From positions 3,224,001 to 3,288,000 of the forward strand of contig WJXW01000004.1 in NCBI GenBank assembly GCA_015832175.1: a DNA stretch of 64,000 nucleotides. The letters run 5' to 3'. Of this stretch, positions 43,077-52,994 are shown piece by piece. Each line of letters opens with the position of its first letter. Position 1 is the first letter of the stretch. Under the pieces are notes generated by a model. The model was not told the DNA's origin. It saw only the letters and a program-made list of their open reading frames with translations, and ran no database searches. Source of the stretch: Paraphaeosphaeria minitans. Its lineage: Eukaryota > Ascomycota > Dothideomycetes > Pleosporales > Didymosphaeriaceae. Both the position numbers and the translations under genes were made by a program.

Positions 43077-46000
43077 TCAAGACACTTCGCCATTGCCGTC
43101 CCCAGCTGTCTCGATGGGCATCGTTGTCGGTGTTGAGATCATAACATGGTTGACCAGTGCCCCGCGTGATGAAGTCTCGTGGATCAAGGCATGTATCCTA
43201 TCCAGAAGCTCCGCACTTTGAACGGCTTGCGGACAACGTCATCCTGTAATGCAATTTTAGAACTGATTGCCCGTGTGGATTCGAGCATTACTTACCCATC
43301 CAGCGTCCATTGCCGCTTCGATCTGCTCGTCGCGAAAATTTGCAGTCACTGCAATGACGGGAAGTCGTGTGCCGGCTCGAGGGCCTCCAGTCATTGCTGG
43401 GCCAAGAAGGCCCTTGCCCTTAAGTTCCTTTTGTCGGATTAAGCGTGTAGCTGCTAGGTCGTCTAGGATGGGCATCTGGGCGGACGATGTTAGTTTTGTT
43501 ACAAATTCAAATGTTCGCAGGCAATTACCTCCGAGTCCATAAGTACGGCGTCAAAAGTGATATTCGAGCACTTCGATGCCGTGATTCGCCACTTCCACTA
43601 CACAGCCTCCTCGTCTAAGCTGCATACTGATCACCTTTTGATTGATCAAGTTGTCCTCCAACAGTAAGATGTGAAGCTGTTCAGGCACAGCCTTCGAGTG
43701 TTCTATGCTGTTGGTAGGTTTCGTAGATAAGTGCACTTCGCAGCGACGACACTTCACATAGAATCCAAATATCGACCCGTTTCCAGGGACAGAGGTGACT
43801 CCAATTTCGCCGCCTTGCTTCTCGGCAAGTTCCTTTGAAATGTAAAGCCCCAATCCGCTACCCCCGTAGGTAACATGGGTCTTAATGTTAGCTTGTGAGA
43901 ACCGTTTGAATATCTTTGCGATATCATCGTCGGTCATGCCTATACCTGAGTCCTTGACCATGAAGGTGAGATAAAGTTGCTCTCCCGAACCCCATTCCGG
44001 AGTGTTGGTCACATTGCTACTTGGTTCGCCGTCGGCCCAGAAAATTTTGCTAGGGAAGAAGTTTCGCGGATGGGACGTACAAGCCCCGAACGTGATCAGT
44101 ATTGACGGTTCCTTTGCCAGCTTGAGAAACTTGATTGCGTTTGTAACAAGGTTGATAAAAATCTGGGCAACCCGAGATGAGTCCAGGTAGACTTGGTTGA
44201 TAGCCAGGTCGGACAAGGATGGATCAGCATCGATAGTGCATCGAATCAAGTTGCTATCTAACTCGGCATCGAAAATACTCATAATAGAGCGAATCATGCT
44301 CGAAGGCTCGACTGCTAAAGGTTTAATTGACAACAACATCGAATTTAGTTTACTAAGAGTTAGGACGTCGTCAAGGATTCGTCGCTGGTGCGTGGCGCAC
44401 TGTAAGACAATCTTAGCATGTTGCACAATCTCTGCCAGAGCCCCACTACTGGGAACTAGGACGCCAGCACACTTGCTTTCTTTAGCCATTGCGATAATAG
44501 CGTCTGCACAGTGCACTATAGCACCCAAGGGGTTTCTCATCTCGTGGGATACGACATTAATAAACGCCTCTTACTGCTTTTTCGCTTCCCTTGCTTCTGC
44601 TGCGGACCTAGCATGGAAGGCTTAAGCCCATTTTAGTCGGCTTATGTCAGTGGTGCAGGCCATGACTGACTTGACCTGACCAGACTCTGGATCGCGGTAA
44701 GGGAAAGCGAGAACCTGGATTGAAGCTGGGATTTCTTCACCGGTTGGGGAGGTATACGTTCGTTTCATACGGAATTCACGATGTACATGCTCCACTCCAG
44801 CAAGGAGTTGCTGCCATACCTCTTTCACCTGAGGTAGTTCTGCCTCTAAAAAGGCGTCGTAGAAAGAGTAATCAGTGAGGTGTTGTTTTGCATTTCGTCC
44901 GGCAAGACGAAAGTATTGATCATTAGCCCACAACATTTCCCCATCAACGGTTACATGGCACATGCCTACCGATGCATGTTCAACCAGATGACGGAGCTTA
45001 AGATCGGAAACGACGAGATCGCATTCGAGCTGCTCCCGGCGAGTTTCAGCGAGCTCAAAAATTGTAGCAGCGGAAACGATGCTTGAGATCATGCGATTCA
45101 GGTCGTGGACGAACTGACGACTAGGATCGTCGAATGGCCGATACGGATTCGTGCCCATCACTAGGTAGCCGAAAAGGCGAGTAGAACTTGAGATGGGGAG
45201 AACAGCAATCTTTTTGGATGGCGCTTCCCAACCTCTCCAGGAAGCATTGCCAAATCGTTGGTCGTAATCGATGAAGATGGCTTCGGAACCAGCACGTCGC
45301 AACTCTGGCGCCAATCCTTCATCGCCGTCTATGTCCACGACGTCTACGAGAAGTTCATGGCCTTCAGGCAGCCCAAGTTGTCCCTGCAAGCGTAGTGTGG
45401 TCCGCCCTCCAAGTGTTTTATCGGAATCGAATTTGTACAAGATGGCCAACGGCACGTCTTGAGGGTTTGTCGCGAGGGTCGCGAGCACGTGGGCGATGAC
45501 GACGCCCGGTTTCTGGTCAGGGACAGCGGCCAGCTTGTTTAACATGGAGGTGCGATGATCGGCGAGCTTATGGTCCGTGACCTCAAATACTGAGTTGCTT
45601 GATAGACATGACAGCCTTTCGCCTTCTGAATGTGTATGCGACGACCTACTAGAAGCCCAAGGGATGGTGGGGCGGCCCAATGGGTACGAAAGATCCCGAA
45701 AAGAAAGCCTCCTCCCTCCATCCGTTGCGCTCGACAAGTAGTGGAGTGTCCGAGTTGACGTTCAGTCCAATGCCCGTCCTGGCGCTCTCCTCGAACATCA
45801 AGCGAATGAATGGCCACAGCTCGGGAAATCCTTGCGCATAGGTCGATCCCATGAGGGTAGGGTGTACTTCATGGCACATAGGAGCAAAGGCTTCGTTGTA
45901 AATGGCGACGGCATGGGGACCCCACCACAAACAAGCTGCGCGGGAGTCTGCAGGTACGAAGTTCGCAAATAGCTGCAGCGTAGGGTCCCAGTCCTTGAGC

Positions 46001-46152
46001 GGTCCCAGGCCGTTGCGATTCCAGTCCGTCTCGCGGAACAAGCGTATGTGGTCGGTCTGCGCGAGTTTGTGTGTCCAATCGCGGTTTTCGTCCACCGATG
46101 CGCCAGCGAAGCTATCACCCACCGCCGGCGGCGGTTCTGCGCTCGAGTCCAT
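43077..46152 (-). pseudogene. Hybrid histidine kinase pseudogene (PAS, HisKA, HATPase, receiver)
   Basis: Exon 1 (45650-46152) and exon 2 (from 45597) join across a 52-nt intron at TA|C and give an N-terminal sensory region, then a PAS-like segment (LRHLVEHASVGMCHV to ACTTDISRLKW). Two in-frame TAA codons 51 nt apart (44622-44624 and 44571-44573) lie just before the phosphoacceptor box FINVVSHEMRNPLGAIVH. The HATPase N, G1 and G2 boxes (NLVTNAIKF, DSGIGM, GGSGLGLYIS) follow intact. The receiver starts ILLLEDNLINQK, but a frame change at the A4 run 43553-43556 precedes DAVLMDSE; then a good 53-nt intron (43476-43528) leads to MPILDDLAATR. Another frame change lies near VRKPFK, and the reading ends in TGA at 43077-43079. 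The lesions remove any hybrid kinase product; a truncated PAS-only protein of about 491 aa is still possible. Confidence 0.85.
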
Positions 46153-46556
46153 GGGGGGCAGAGCTATCCCGACGAGAGGTTGCCTTCATAAGGTTGTTGG
46201 AACCCCGCTGGCATCGCGCAGTCAGGAAGCAGCAGGACGCCTAGACCTCAAGCTCCCGTCTGGACATGGAGCGGTTCCGCGCTAGTGTACCGGGCGTTGA
46301 CATGTCGCTGCATACTCTTTTCGGCTTCATCTGGGGACCAGATCTCGAAAGGCGCGGAACGCGCGGGAGCAGCAAGTGGCGCAATCGCATCTGGGACATC
46401 GCGACGACGCGCCATGGTGGTGAAAACCCTCCGCGGGACGTGCATCGCTCAGACCGACGTTGATGGCCGAAACATCACTAGCGCATAACTCGCGAATGCA
46501 CTCCCTTTCCATACCTACAGATACCGCGAACTCATTCAGCACAGCCAAAGTCTGTC
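46153..46556. other. Intergenic
   Basis: 404 bp between a minus-strand gene stop and the kinase start. No feature recognised. Confidence 0.4.
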
Positions 46557-49271
46557 CTATTCCTGCAGTCCTCCACCCTTGATTTCGATCGCCGCCGTCT
46601 GCGTCCTCACGTTCCAACCCTCGATTTCGATTCTCGCCGCCCGCCGCCCCCTTCCATCCCCATGCAAGAAATCAACCTCCAATTCCAATGTCTCCTCCGG
46701 CCACAGTGTTACGTAGTTGTCGCTCCACTTAACTGGCACGACATCCACATAACCATCTTCGCTTGTGTTCCACGAGTCCGAAAAGTCCACCAAATTCAGC
46801 CGGACGAAGACGGCCGGCAACTGCGATCTGTTCTGCAGTATGACCTTCACAGTAATTTTGGAGGATATGAACTTCGTTACCAATGTCTTCACAGACAGAT
46901 CGACTTGAGAGAGTGCGTTGAGGGCGCGATAATCAGCATACTTGGTAACAGGCGTGTAGTACCATGTCGAATTGTCGAAGTCCAAGGTGTCGGGCTCAGG
47001 CGTTAGGTGGTAGACATTCCTTGACAAGACGGTATTGTTTCCCCTGAGTACGAGCTTCAGTAGAGCGACGTCTCTGATCTTGTTGATTTCTGGGATCTCA
47101 AAGAGTTGCGTGCTGTTATTCGGTGAGAGTTGTGCGGTCGTGGTCGTGTTGCTAATCATCGTACCATTCAGATCGAGCAGTTCGGCATCCACGGTGCAAA
47201 GTCCGAGGGAGGCCTTGGACCGATTAATCAGGTAAACGGAATGCGTGAGGTAGTCGTAAGCTACGTGTTGCAGGCGAGCGCCAACTTTCGTACCGAAATA
47301 CGAGCCCGCGGGATGCATATAATAATCGAACAGATTCCAGTGCAGCGAAGGCCACGCATTGTTCAACATCCAGTAGATCAGCCCAGTAGCAGGTCGTTCG
47401 GCAGCCCACTTCGCACCATACGCTTCGAATTCTGATCGTGTTGCTTCGTAGTCCATCAGCTGCGCCTTTAATAGGTAGTCCTCGAGGGATGTCGGTGCGC
47501 CATAGCGGGCCCATAGAGCGTTATTGTAGATTTCGCGCGTGAAAAAGGAGGACACATTGGTGCTCATATGATACAGGCCCTTTTTGGGGTGCTTCCAAAG
47601 GTCATCAAGGTCGGCGGAACTGAGGAAGCGTTTCAGCGATCGGAGCTCCGGAGTGCCCACACCCGCACCTAGCTCGGATCCGAAGCCAAATGCAGCGCCC
47701 AGTTGATCTGTGTACCAGTAGTTGGGTGGTACCCAATCGTACGGCCCGTCCATCTTCATTCCACCATTGCCAAGGAGATCCGGATATCCTCGCTGGCTTG
47801 CTGAAGCGATGATGGGAGTATCCCAGTCCAAGGCCCGGAGGGCATCGACGTATATGCGTACCGCACGATCATCGGGCCAGAAATCGGAACCGATTAAGAA
47901 CGCCAGCAGGGATGGGTGGGACTGCATCATTTCGGCCTCATGGTGCATAGACGCGTTCGCTATGGCATAGTCGGCGTCTTTCCACTTTTCACCAGATCCC
48001 TCATCATTGTAGGACCAACCCTCCCATTTATCGCAGCATTCCCATCCGGCCAGGATCATGATACCCGCCTCATCAGCAAGTTCATACAGGAGCGGATGTT
48101 CCTGTTTACCCTCAAGACGCACCGTATTGAGGCCCATATCCAAGACGTAGAGGAGTTGTGTACGAAGCTTGTTCTCGTCGAAACGAAGGAATATGTCTGA
48201 AGTATAGCCTGCACCAAGAACCTGAAAAGGCTTGCCGTTGACGAAAAACATAGTGTCGTTGAACTCGGTCATTGCAGAGGTAACAGTACGTATACCAAAG
48301 CGCACATTAGGCGTAACATCTGAAAGGTGGTCTCCTATTGACAACGTGCAGGAAACAGTGTACAGTGGCTGTTCACCCCATTGCGCCGGCCACCAAATGA
48401 GGGGGTTGTCAATTTTGAATTTCATCGATAGTTCCTGCGCAGACCTGGCACCTAACGCAACGCTGTTGGCAAGACCCAGGAAAGTCAATTCTCTGTCTTT
48501 GGAATCGAAGACCTTGCAATGCACATCTACCGTGGTGCTTGCGTTACCCCAGTTTCTCACATCTGTTTTCATCTGCACTGTTCCATCAAGCTTCGTAGTC
48601 AGTCTGGGTGTCCCGGCAAATGCTACACTTCCAGTCTGCTTGATTTCGACGTCGCGCCATACGCCTGTTCCATTGTCAGGTGGGTACGGATTCCAGTCGA
48701 CAAATCCTAGCGCAAAATCGCGATTATAATCCGTAGGATAGACCCTTATCAGCAGCACATTCTTTCCTGGCTTCGCTTTGGACGCAATATCGAAGGTCCT
48801 GCCAGCGTATGCGCCAGCCTGCACATTCTTGTCTGCGACCAACGCGCCATTGAGGTAGATGTCTGCCCGTGATGAGATGCCATGCGTCTTGAGTTGGAGA
48901 TAGTTGTCCGCGATCGCATAGCCTGACTGGACTTCGAATTCGGCCCGATAGAACCAGGGAACTTGGAATTTTGCCTGTGTGGTCTGGTTCAGATTGCCAG
49001 AGAAGAAAAGGGAGTCGTCGCCATAGTAGACTTTGCTCTCGAGAAACGTTGCCATCAAGGTGCCCCTGGATCCGATTGATAACCATTTAGACACATCGAG
49101 GCCCGGGGCAGAGAGCTTAACTGCATCGTTTCCGGCATGATTCGACGATGCAACCTTCCACGATGGAATGACGGCAGCTTGTCCCGGCGCGGACACGAGA
49201 GGGGATGCGTCGGCGGCTGGAGTGCGTAGCGATGCGACCGAAAACAAACTTGATAGGAATAAACGCCACAT
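46557..49271 (-). CDS. GH2 exo-beta-D-glucosaminidase-like enzyme, secreted
   Basis: An intronless 904-aa protein from the ATG at 49271 with a signal peptide (MWRLFLSSLFSVASL). The domain order fits GH2: a galactose-binding-like jelly roll (about 50-200; WFYRAEFEV, YLNGALVADK), Ig-like sandwich, TIM barrel and C-terminal beta domains. By comparison with the exo-glucosaminidase CsxA, the acid/base Asp is probably in IGSDFWPDD near 459 and the nucleophile Glu in FGSELGAGVGTPELRS near 530. It would release glucosamine from chitosan oligomers outside the cell. A mannosidase-like specificity cannot be excluded from motifs alone. The gene is complete and uninterrupted, unlike its histidine-kinase neighbour. 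Confidence 0.88.
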   Translation of the reverse strand: MWRLFLSSLFSVASLRTPAADASPLVSAPGQAAVIPSWKVASSNHAGNDAVKLSAPGLDVSKWLSIGSRGTLMATFLESKVYYGDDSLFFSGNLNQTTQAKFQVPWFYRAEFEVQSGYAIADNYLQLKTHGISSRADIYLNGALVADKNVQAGAYAGRTFDIASKAKPGKNVLLIRVYPTDYNRDFALGFVDWNPYPPDNGTGVWRDVEIKQTGSVAFAGTPRLTTKLDGTVQMKTDVRNWGNASTTVDVHCKVFDSKDRELTFLGLANSVALGARSAQELSMKFKIDNPLIWWPAQWGEQPLYTVSCTLSIGDHLSDVTPNVRFGIRTVTSAMTEFNDTMFFVNGKPFQVLGAGYTSDIFLRFDENKLRTQLLYVLDMGLNTVRLEGKQEHPLLYELADEAGIMILAGWECCDKWEGWSYNDEGSGEKWKDADYAIANASMHHEAEMMQSHPSLLAFLIGSDFWPDDRAVRIYVDALRALDWDTPIIASASQRGYPDLLGNGGMKMDGPYDWVPPNYWYTDQLGAAFGFGSELGAGVGTPELRSLKRFLSSADLDDLWKHPKKGLYHMSTNVSSFFTREIYNNALWARYGAPTSLEDYLLKAQLMDYEATRSEFEAYGAKWAAERPATGLIYWMLNNAWPSLHWNLFDYYMHPAGSYFGTKVGARLQHVAYDYLTHSVYLINRSKASLGLCTVDAELLDLNGTMISNTTTTAQLSPNNSTQLFEIPEINKIRDVALLKLVLRGNNTVLSRNVYHLTPEPDTLDFDNSTWYYTPVTKYADYRALNALSQVDLSVKTLVTKFISSKITVKVILQNRSQLPAVFVRLNLVDFSDSWNTSEDGYVDVVPVKWSDNYVTLWPEETLELEVDFLHGDGRGRRAARIEIEGWNVRTQTAAIEIKGGGLQE

Positions 49272-49592
49272 CGTAGCGGACCCTCGCTGAGAGATGTCCT
49301 GGAGGGTCTGTACTGTTATTGCACGGAGGCACAGAAGAACCTATGTGAGTAGGAAGCTGTATTATGCTGTCGGTCCTTCCTCCCTGTAACCTGACCAGGA
49401 TGCCTAGCCATGATGACTGATGCCTGCAGTGCAACCTCAACCTCAACGCCTGACGGCATAGCTCGCCACTTGTAACTTTGTAAGGCCAAGCGTCCCTAAT
49501 ACAAACAACTCAAGTCACGTCCATATTATTCTTGAAGAGAATGCCAATCCTGGGCGCATGCTTCCAGTACTCGAACATTGGCCGACGGGCGC
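49272..49592. other. Intergenic
   Basis: 321 bp holding the promoter of the GH2 gene and the 3' flank of the acyl-CoA dehydrogenase. No other feature. Confidence 0.4.
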
Positions 49593-50938
49593 TCACAGCT
49601 TCCAGCCCCTCTTCTTAGCAAGTGCGGTCTCCTGCCTCACGGCCAGATCGGCGATAATTTCCTCACTGCCACCTCCAACCACCATCATCCTCAGATCACG
49701 GCTGATTTGTTCTATCACGGCACCCGGACCGCCCTTCTGATAGCCCGCTCCACCGAAGATCTGCTGCGCTTCGCGGTTTGCCATCTCCAGAATGCGGCCA
49801 CCGTGTACTTTTGACAATGCAATCTGGCCCGCCATCTCTGGATCCTGCCAACCTAGCGGCGACTGTTGAATCTGGTACGCAATCTGCTCAAGCCATGCCC
49901 AATGCGACTCTATGTACCTTCCGAGCGTGGCCAATTTGTGAGTGATGATTTGATTTGAGATGAGAGGCTTGCCGAACGTATGTCGCTTGGTAGCGTACTC
50001 GAAAGAGTGTGAGAGACAGGTACGTGCTTTTCGATTGCAACCGACCGACATGATGAAACGCTCCTTGTTGAAGTTCTTCATGATGATTTGGAAGCCTTCA
50101 TTTTCCTTGCCAATCAAGTTTCCCACTGGCACGTAGACATTGTCCATTTCAACGAAACTAGCACCACCCGCATTCTGGCCACTGTTTGGTATGCGACGGT
50201 GAGAGAAACCTTGGGCTGAGGTTGGTATGACGAGGACGGAAATGCCTTTCGCGCCGTCGCCTCCAGTACGGACCGCCGTCGTCATGTGTGTCGCCCACGG
50301 CATGCCAGTGATCCATTTCTTGTACCCATTCACGATGTAATGGCTCCCGTCCTTGCTCTTCGCGGCCGTCGTTTGAATGTTGGCAACGTCAGACTGCTAA
50401 TCGTCAGCCGCGCTCCAACGATGTGCGCATGCGTACTCACACCACCGCTTGGCTCTGTGATGCCTAGACAGAACGACGTCTCCCAAGTAAACAAGCCTGG
50501 CAGCCACTTCTTTTTCTGTTCTTCTGTTCCGTAATGCACGATCGGCGGGACCCCAATAACCGACCCACCTGCCATTGCCGTCCCAACACCTCCCTCGACC
50601 CTACTGCTTTCATCCGTCATGACTATAAGATGAAAGACATCTAAGTCCTTGGCCGGTATCCCCGCTGGGCCAGGAACATCTGCTGGTCTGTACGGTTCTG
50701 GGACGTCTGCGAACGGCTGTCCGGTACGCGCATGCTCCAGCCGTAGCTGTTCCGGAACGTCGCCCTGATCCTCCCATTCAAGCATGTATGGCTTGATGTG
50801 TTCGTCGTAGTATGTACGCATCGTGTTACGTAGCTTCCTGTGCGACTCATTGTAGTATGGCGAGGGAAGAGTGAGCCACGAAGGCTCGCTCCAGGGCGGA
50901 CCATCGTTAACCGCAGCAGCTTTTGTGTCTGACGGCAT
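49593..50938 (-). CDS. Acyl-CoA dehydrogenase family protein
   Basis: Two exons, 50441-50938 and 49593-50393, joined by a 47-nt intron (GTGAGT..TTAGCAG, phase 0), giving 432 aa. The frame continues 24 codons upstream but only from a TTG. Motifs are typical of FAD-dependent acyl-CoA dehydrogenases: the flavin/substrate segment CLGITEPSGGSDVANIQT, spanning the splice; KKWITGMPWATH; RRIPNSGQNAGGASFVEMD; and ANREAQQIFGGAGYQKGGPG near the end. The family oxidises acyl-CoA to enoyl-CoA. The C-terminus (RGWKL) is not a standard PTS1, and no clear mitochondrial presequence is seen, so localisation is open. The catalytic base cannot be fixed by eye. Confidence 0.88.
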
Positions 50939-51621
50939 GGCGGAATCGATTACACGTCTCCTTTTGTGATCGCTGGGTGGTAGGGTGGATGTGCCATGGC
51001 TGTAAGACAACGGTGGTTCATGTAGGCACGGAGGAATGAGCGAGCTGGGGTACCTACATGCCTCGGTTCACGGGTGCTCCACAAGCGAGTCAGCGTTCCC
51101 CAGAAAAAGGTCACGCTTACGGATTACCTAGTGTCCGCAGGACTCTGTTGAACCGTCACCAAACACCACACAGGGCAATGCCACCCTCTGTGAAAACGAT
51201 TTCAGAATGCGGAAAGACTTGCCTCTAATAAACACGACGGGAGTCTCCACGACTTCGAAGTCATGGTGCATCCTTTGTCGGCGACATTACAATGTTCTTT
51301 ACTGCGGTGCTGATCTCGTAAGCACGATGTCGCAGTCATCAGGAAGATTCTTGTTGCGAAAAGAGTCAGGTGTGAGAGTCAGGCGGGAGAGTCAGGCGGG
51401 AGAGTCTCGGGATTTGTGACCCAGCGTGTACAGAGCGTGACGAACCAGGAGTTGAACGCTTGCACGGTGGTGAAGGGGCCAGATTTGTCCATGTAGCGCG
51501 GTGGTGGGAATGCAGTTGCAATAGAACGAGCTGAACACATTAGATGCGTTGTGCAGATTACATTTACTATACATGCTCCTCCCGCGAGATTCTATACAAG
51601 AGATGCAGTAAAGATAGGGCG
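50939..51621. other. Intergenic
   Basis: 683 bp. It contains a short direct repeat of a 14-nt unit (GTCAGGCGGGAGA-type) near 51377-51405. No supported gene. Confidence 0.45.
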
Positions 51622-52482
51622 TTAATCGGAATCGCTGCCATAACCAGCCAACAGGCCGCTGGAGAGAGGTGCTGGTTGTTTGATCGGCGGTGCTGGCGCG
51701 GGCATGGAGGGCTTAGAGTCCTTCTTCTTGATTCCCAGTGCCGCGCCGAAGTCCTTCTTCTCTTTTGGCTTCTTGGTGAAAGCCACCCCGGGGACTTCCA
51801 CGGGCGCATCGTTCATCTCCTCTGCGATTTCCTCTTCGCCAATATCCGGCATGCTTCGCCCCGCAAATGCCTTCCGTGCCGCCGCCTCGTCTTCCTCCTC
51901 CTGCCGCCTGCGCGCCTCATCGACATCCACAACGGTAACTTCAGCCTTCTTCCCCTCTTTCTCGGCGCGTTCAATCCTCGCATTTCTCGACCGAATCTCG
52001 TCTAGCGCATCTGCAATCGCCATCTCCTGCTTCGCATCTAGCACCTTCGTCTCCAACTCCTTCATCGCATCTCTCTCCGCCTCCTCCCGCTCCAGTCGAT
52101 CCAGCCTCTGCTCCTCCGTCTCCTCTGCCAACTTCGCCTCTCTCCACGGCTCGAAATTCCTCTTCGCGCCCCGCTCACACTCGTAATCCATATTTTTCGG
52201 GTCCGTCTTGAACGTGATCTCGGCGGAGCACCGCGTACAGCGGATGTAGAAGCGGAAGATGGCAATCTGGTAGTACTTTTCCTCGGTGGTCTCTTTGCGC
52301 GCGTTGAACTTGCGCCCTTTGTAGATGAACTCGCCGCACGAGGTGCATTTCATAGAGAACGGGGCCATGAGGCGGACGGTCTGAACTTTGGGGCCGGCTT
52401 GCTTGGGTCCCCGCGTGCGACCGATCTTGGAGGGGTCGAAGTCGGGCGGATAGTATTTGCTGAGTACTTTACGTTCGGACAT
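51622..52482 (-). CDS. Spliceosome factor Yju2/Cwf16 (CCDC94 type)
   Basis: An intronless 286-aa protein from the ATG at 52482 (MSERKVLSKYYPPDFDP). Yju2/Cwf16 is an essential step-one spliceosome factor. The conserved N-terminus carries a likely metal site formed by C-x2-C pairs (MKCTSCGEF near 47 and IRCTRCSAE near 82), with the KFNARKE and KTDPKNMDY boxes. The following helical region is rich in Glu, Lys and Arg, and the tail is disordered, Ser/Pro/Ala-rich and ends in YGSDSD. Length and order match complete homologues. It is divergent from the Cdc16 gene across about 510 bp. Confidence 0.93.
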   Translation of the reverse strand: MSERKVLSKYYPPDFDPSKIGRTRGPKQAGPKVQTVRLMAPFSMKCTSCGEFIYKGRKFNARKETTEEKYYQIAIFRFYIRCTRCSAEITFKTDPKNMDYECERGAKRNFEPWREAKLAEETEEQRLDRLEREEAERDAMKELETKVLDAKQEMAIADALDEIRSRNARIERAEKEGKKAEVTVVDVDEARRRQEEEDEAAARKAFAGRSMPDIGEEEIAEEMNDAPVEVPGVAFTKKPKEKKDFGAALGIKKKDSKPSMPAPAPPIKQPAPLSSGLLAGYGSDSD

Positions 52483-52994
52483 GGTGGCAGTTGTGGTGGG
52501 GTGTGCTGTGTGGTGGTTTTGAGTGTACTACTATTTTTTAATGGTGAAGGAAGAGGAATTTGTAGATGGTTGTCGAGACAAGGAGACAAGGCAACCACGT
52601 AGGTGATTCGATATCACGTGATCTACCTCAGACTTCGGGAGTCAACCGTCTGGCCAGCCGTGTTAGTCGGGCTTAAGATGAGCAATCCAGAGTGATGCAG
52701 TACTACTGTCGAAGGAGGTCCGAGGTGTGTTATGATAATTCCGTTAAGCAGTGTGGAGAAATTACAGGTAGAGTTACAGATGAGCAGACGCGGCAGAAAG
52801 AGGCAAGCGGTCGCGATTTCCTTAGCGGCGAGGCTTGGCAGAAGGCACGTCACGTGGAGGCCCCGCCTCGTGCCCACGCGAATGGCAAGCGCGCGCGACC
52901 ATCACCGCGTCCGGTGGAATACAAACATTGCATCATCCGCGGCCCATGTCTGCCCGCACTTCTTCTCTGGTGTTTTGGGCATAGACACTATTCA
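52483..52994. promoter_or_regulatory. Shared promoter region, Yju2/Cwf16 and Cdc16
   Basis: About 510 bp between two divergent essential cell-cycle and splicing genes; it must hold both promoters and leaders. An open frame extends upstream of the Cdc16 ATG through most of it but has poor composition. No defined factor site is claimed. Confidence 0.55.

Noticed and set aside
52692..52994. Upstream extension of the Cdc16 frame
   Set aside because: The frame is open by chance; homologous proteins start at MDKFLREWR and the extension has poor composition and no ATG context.
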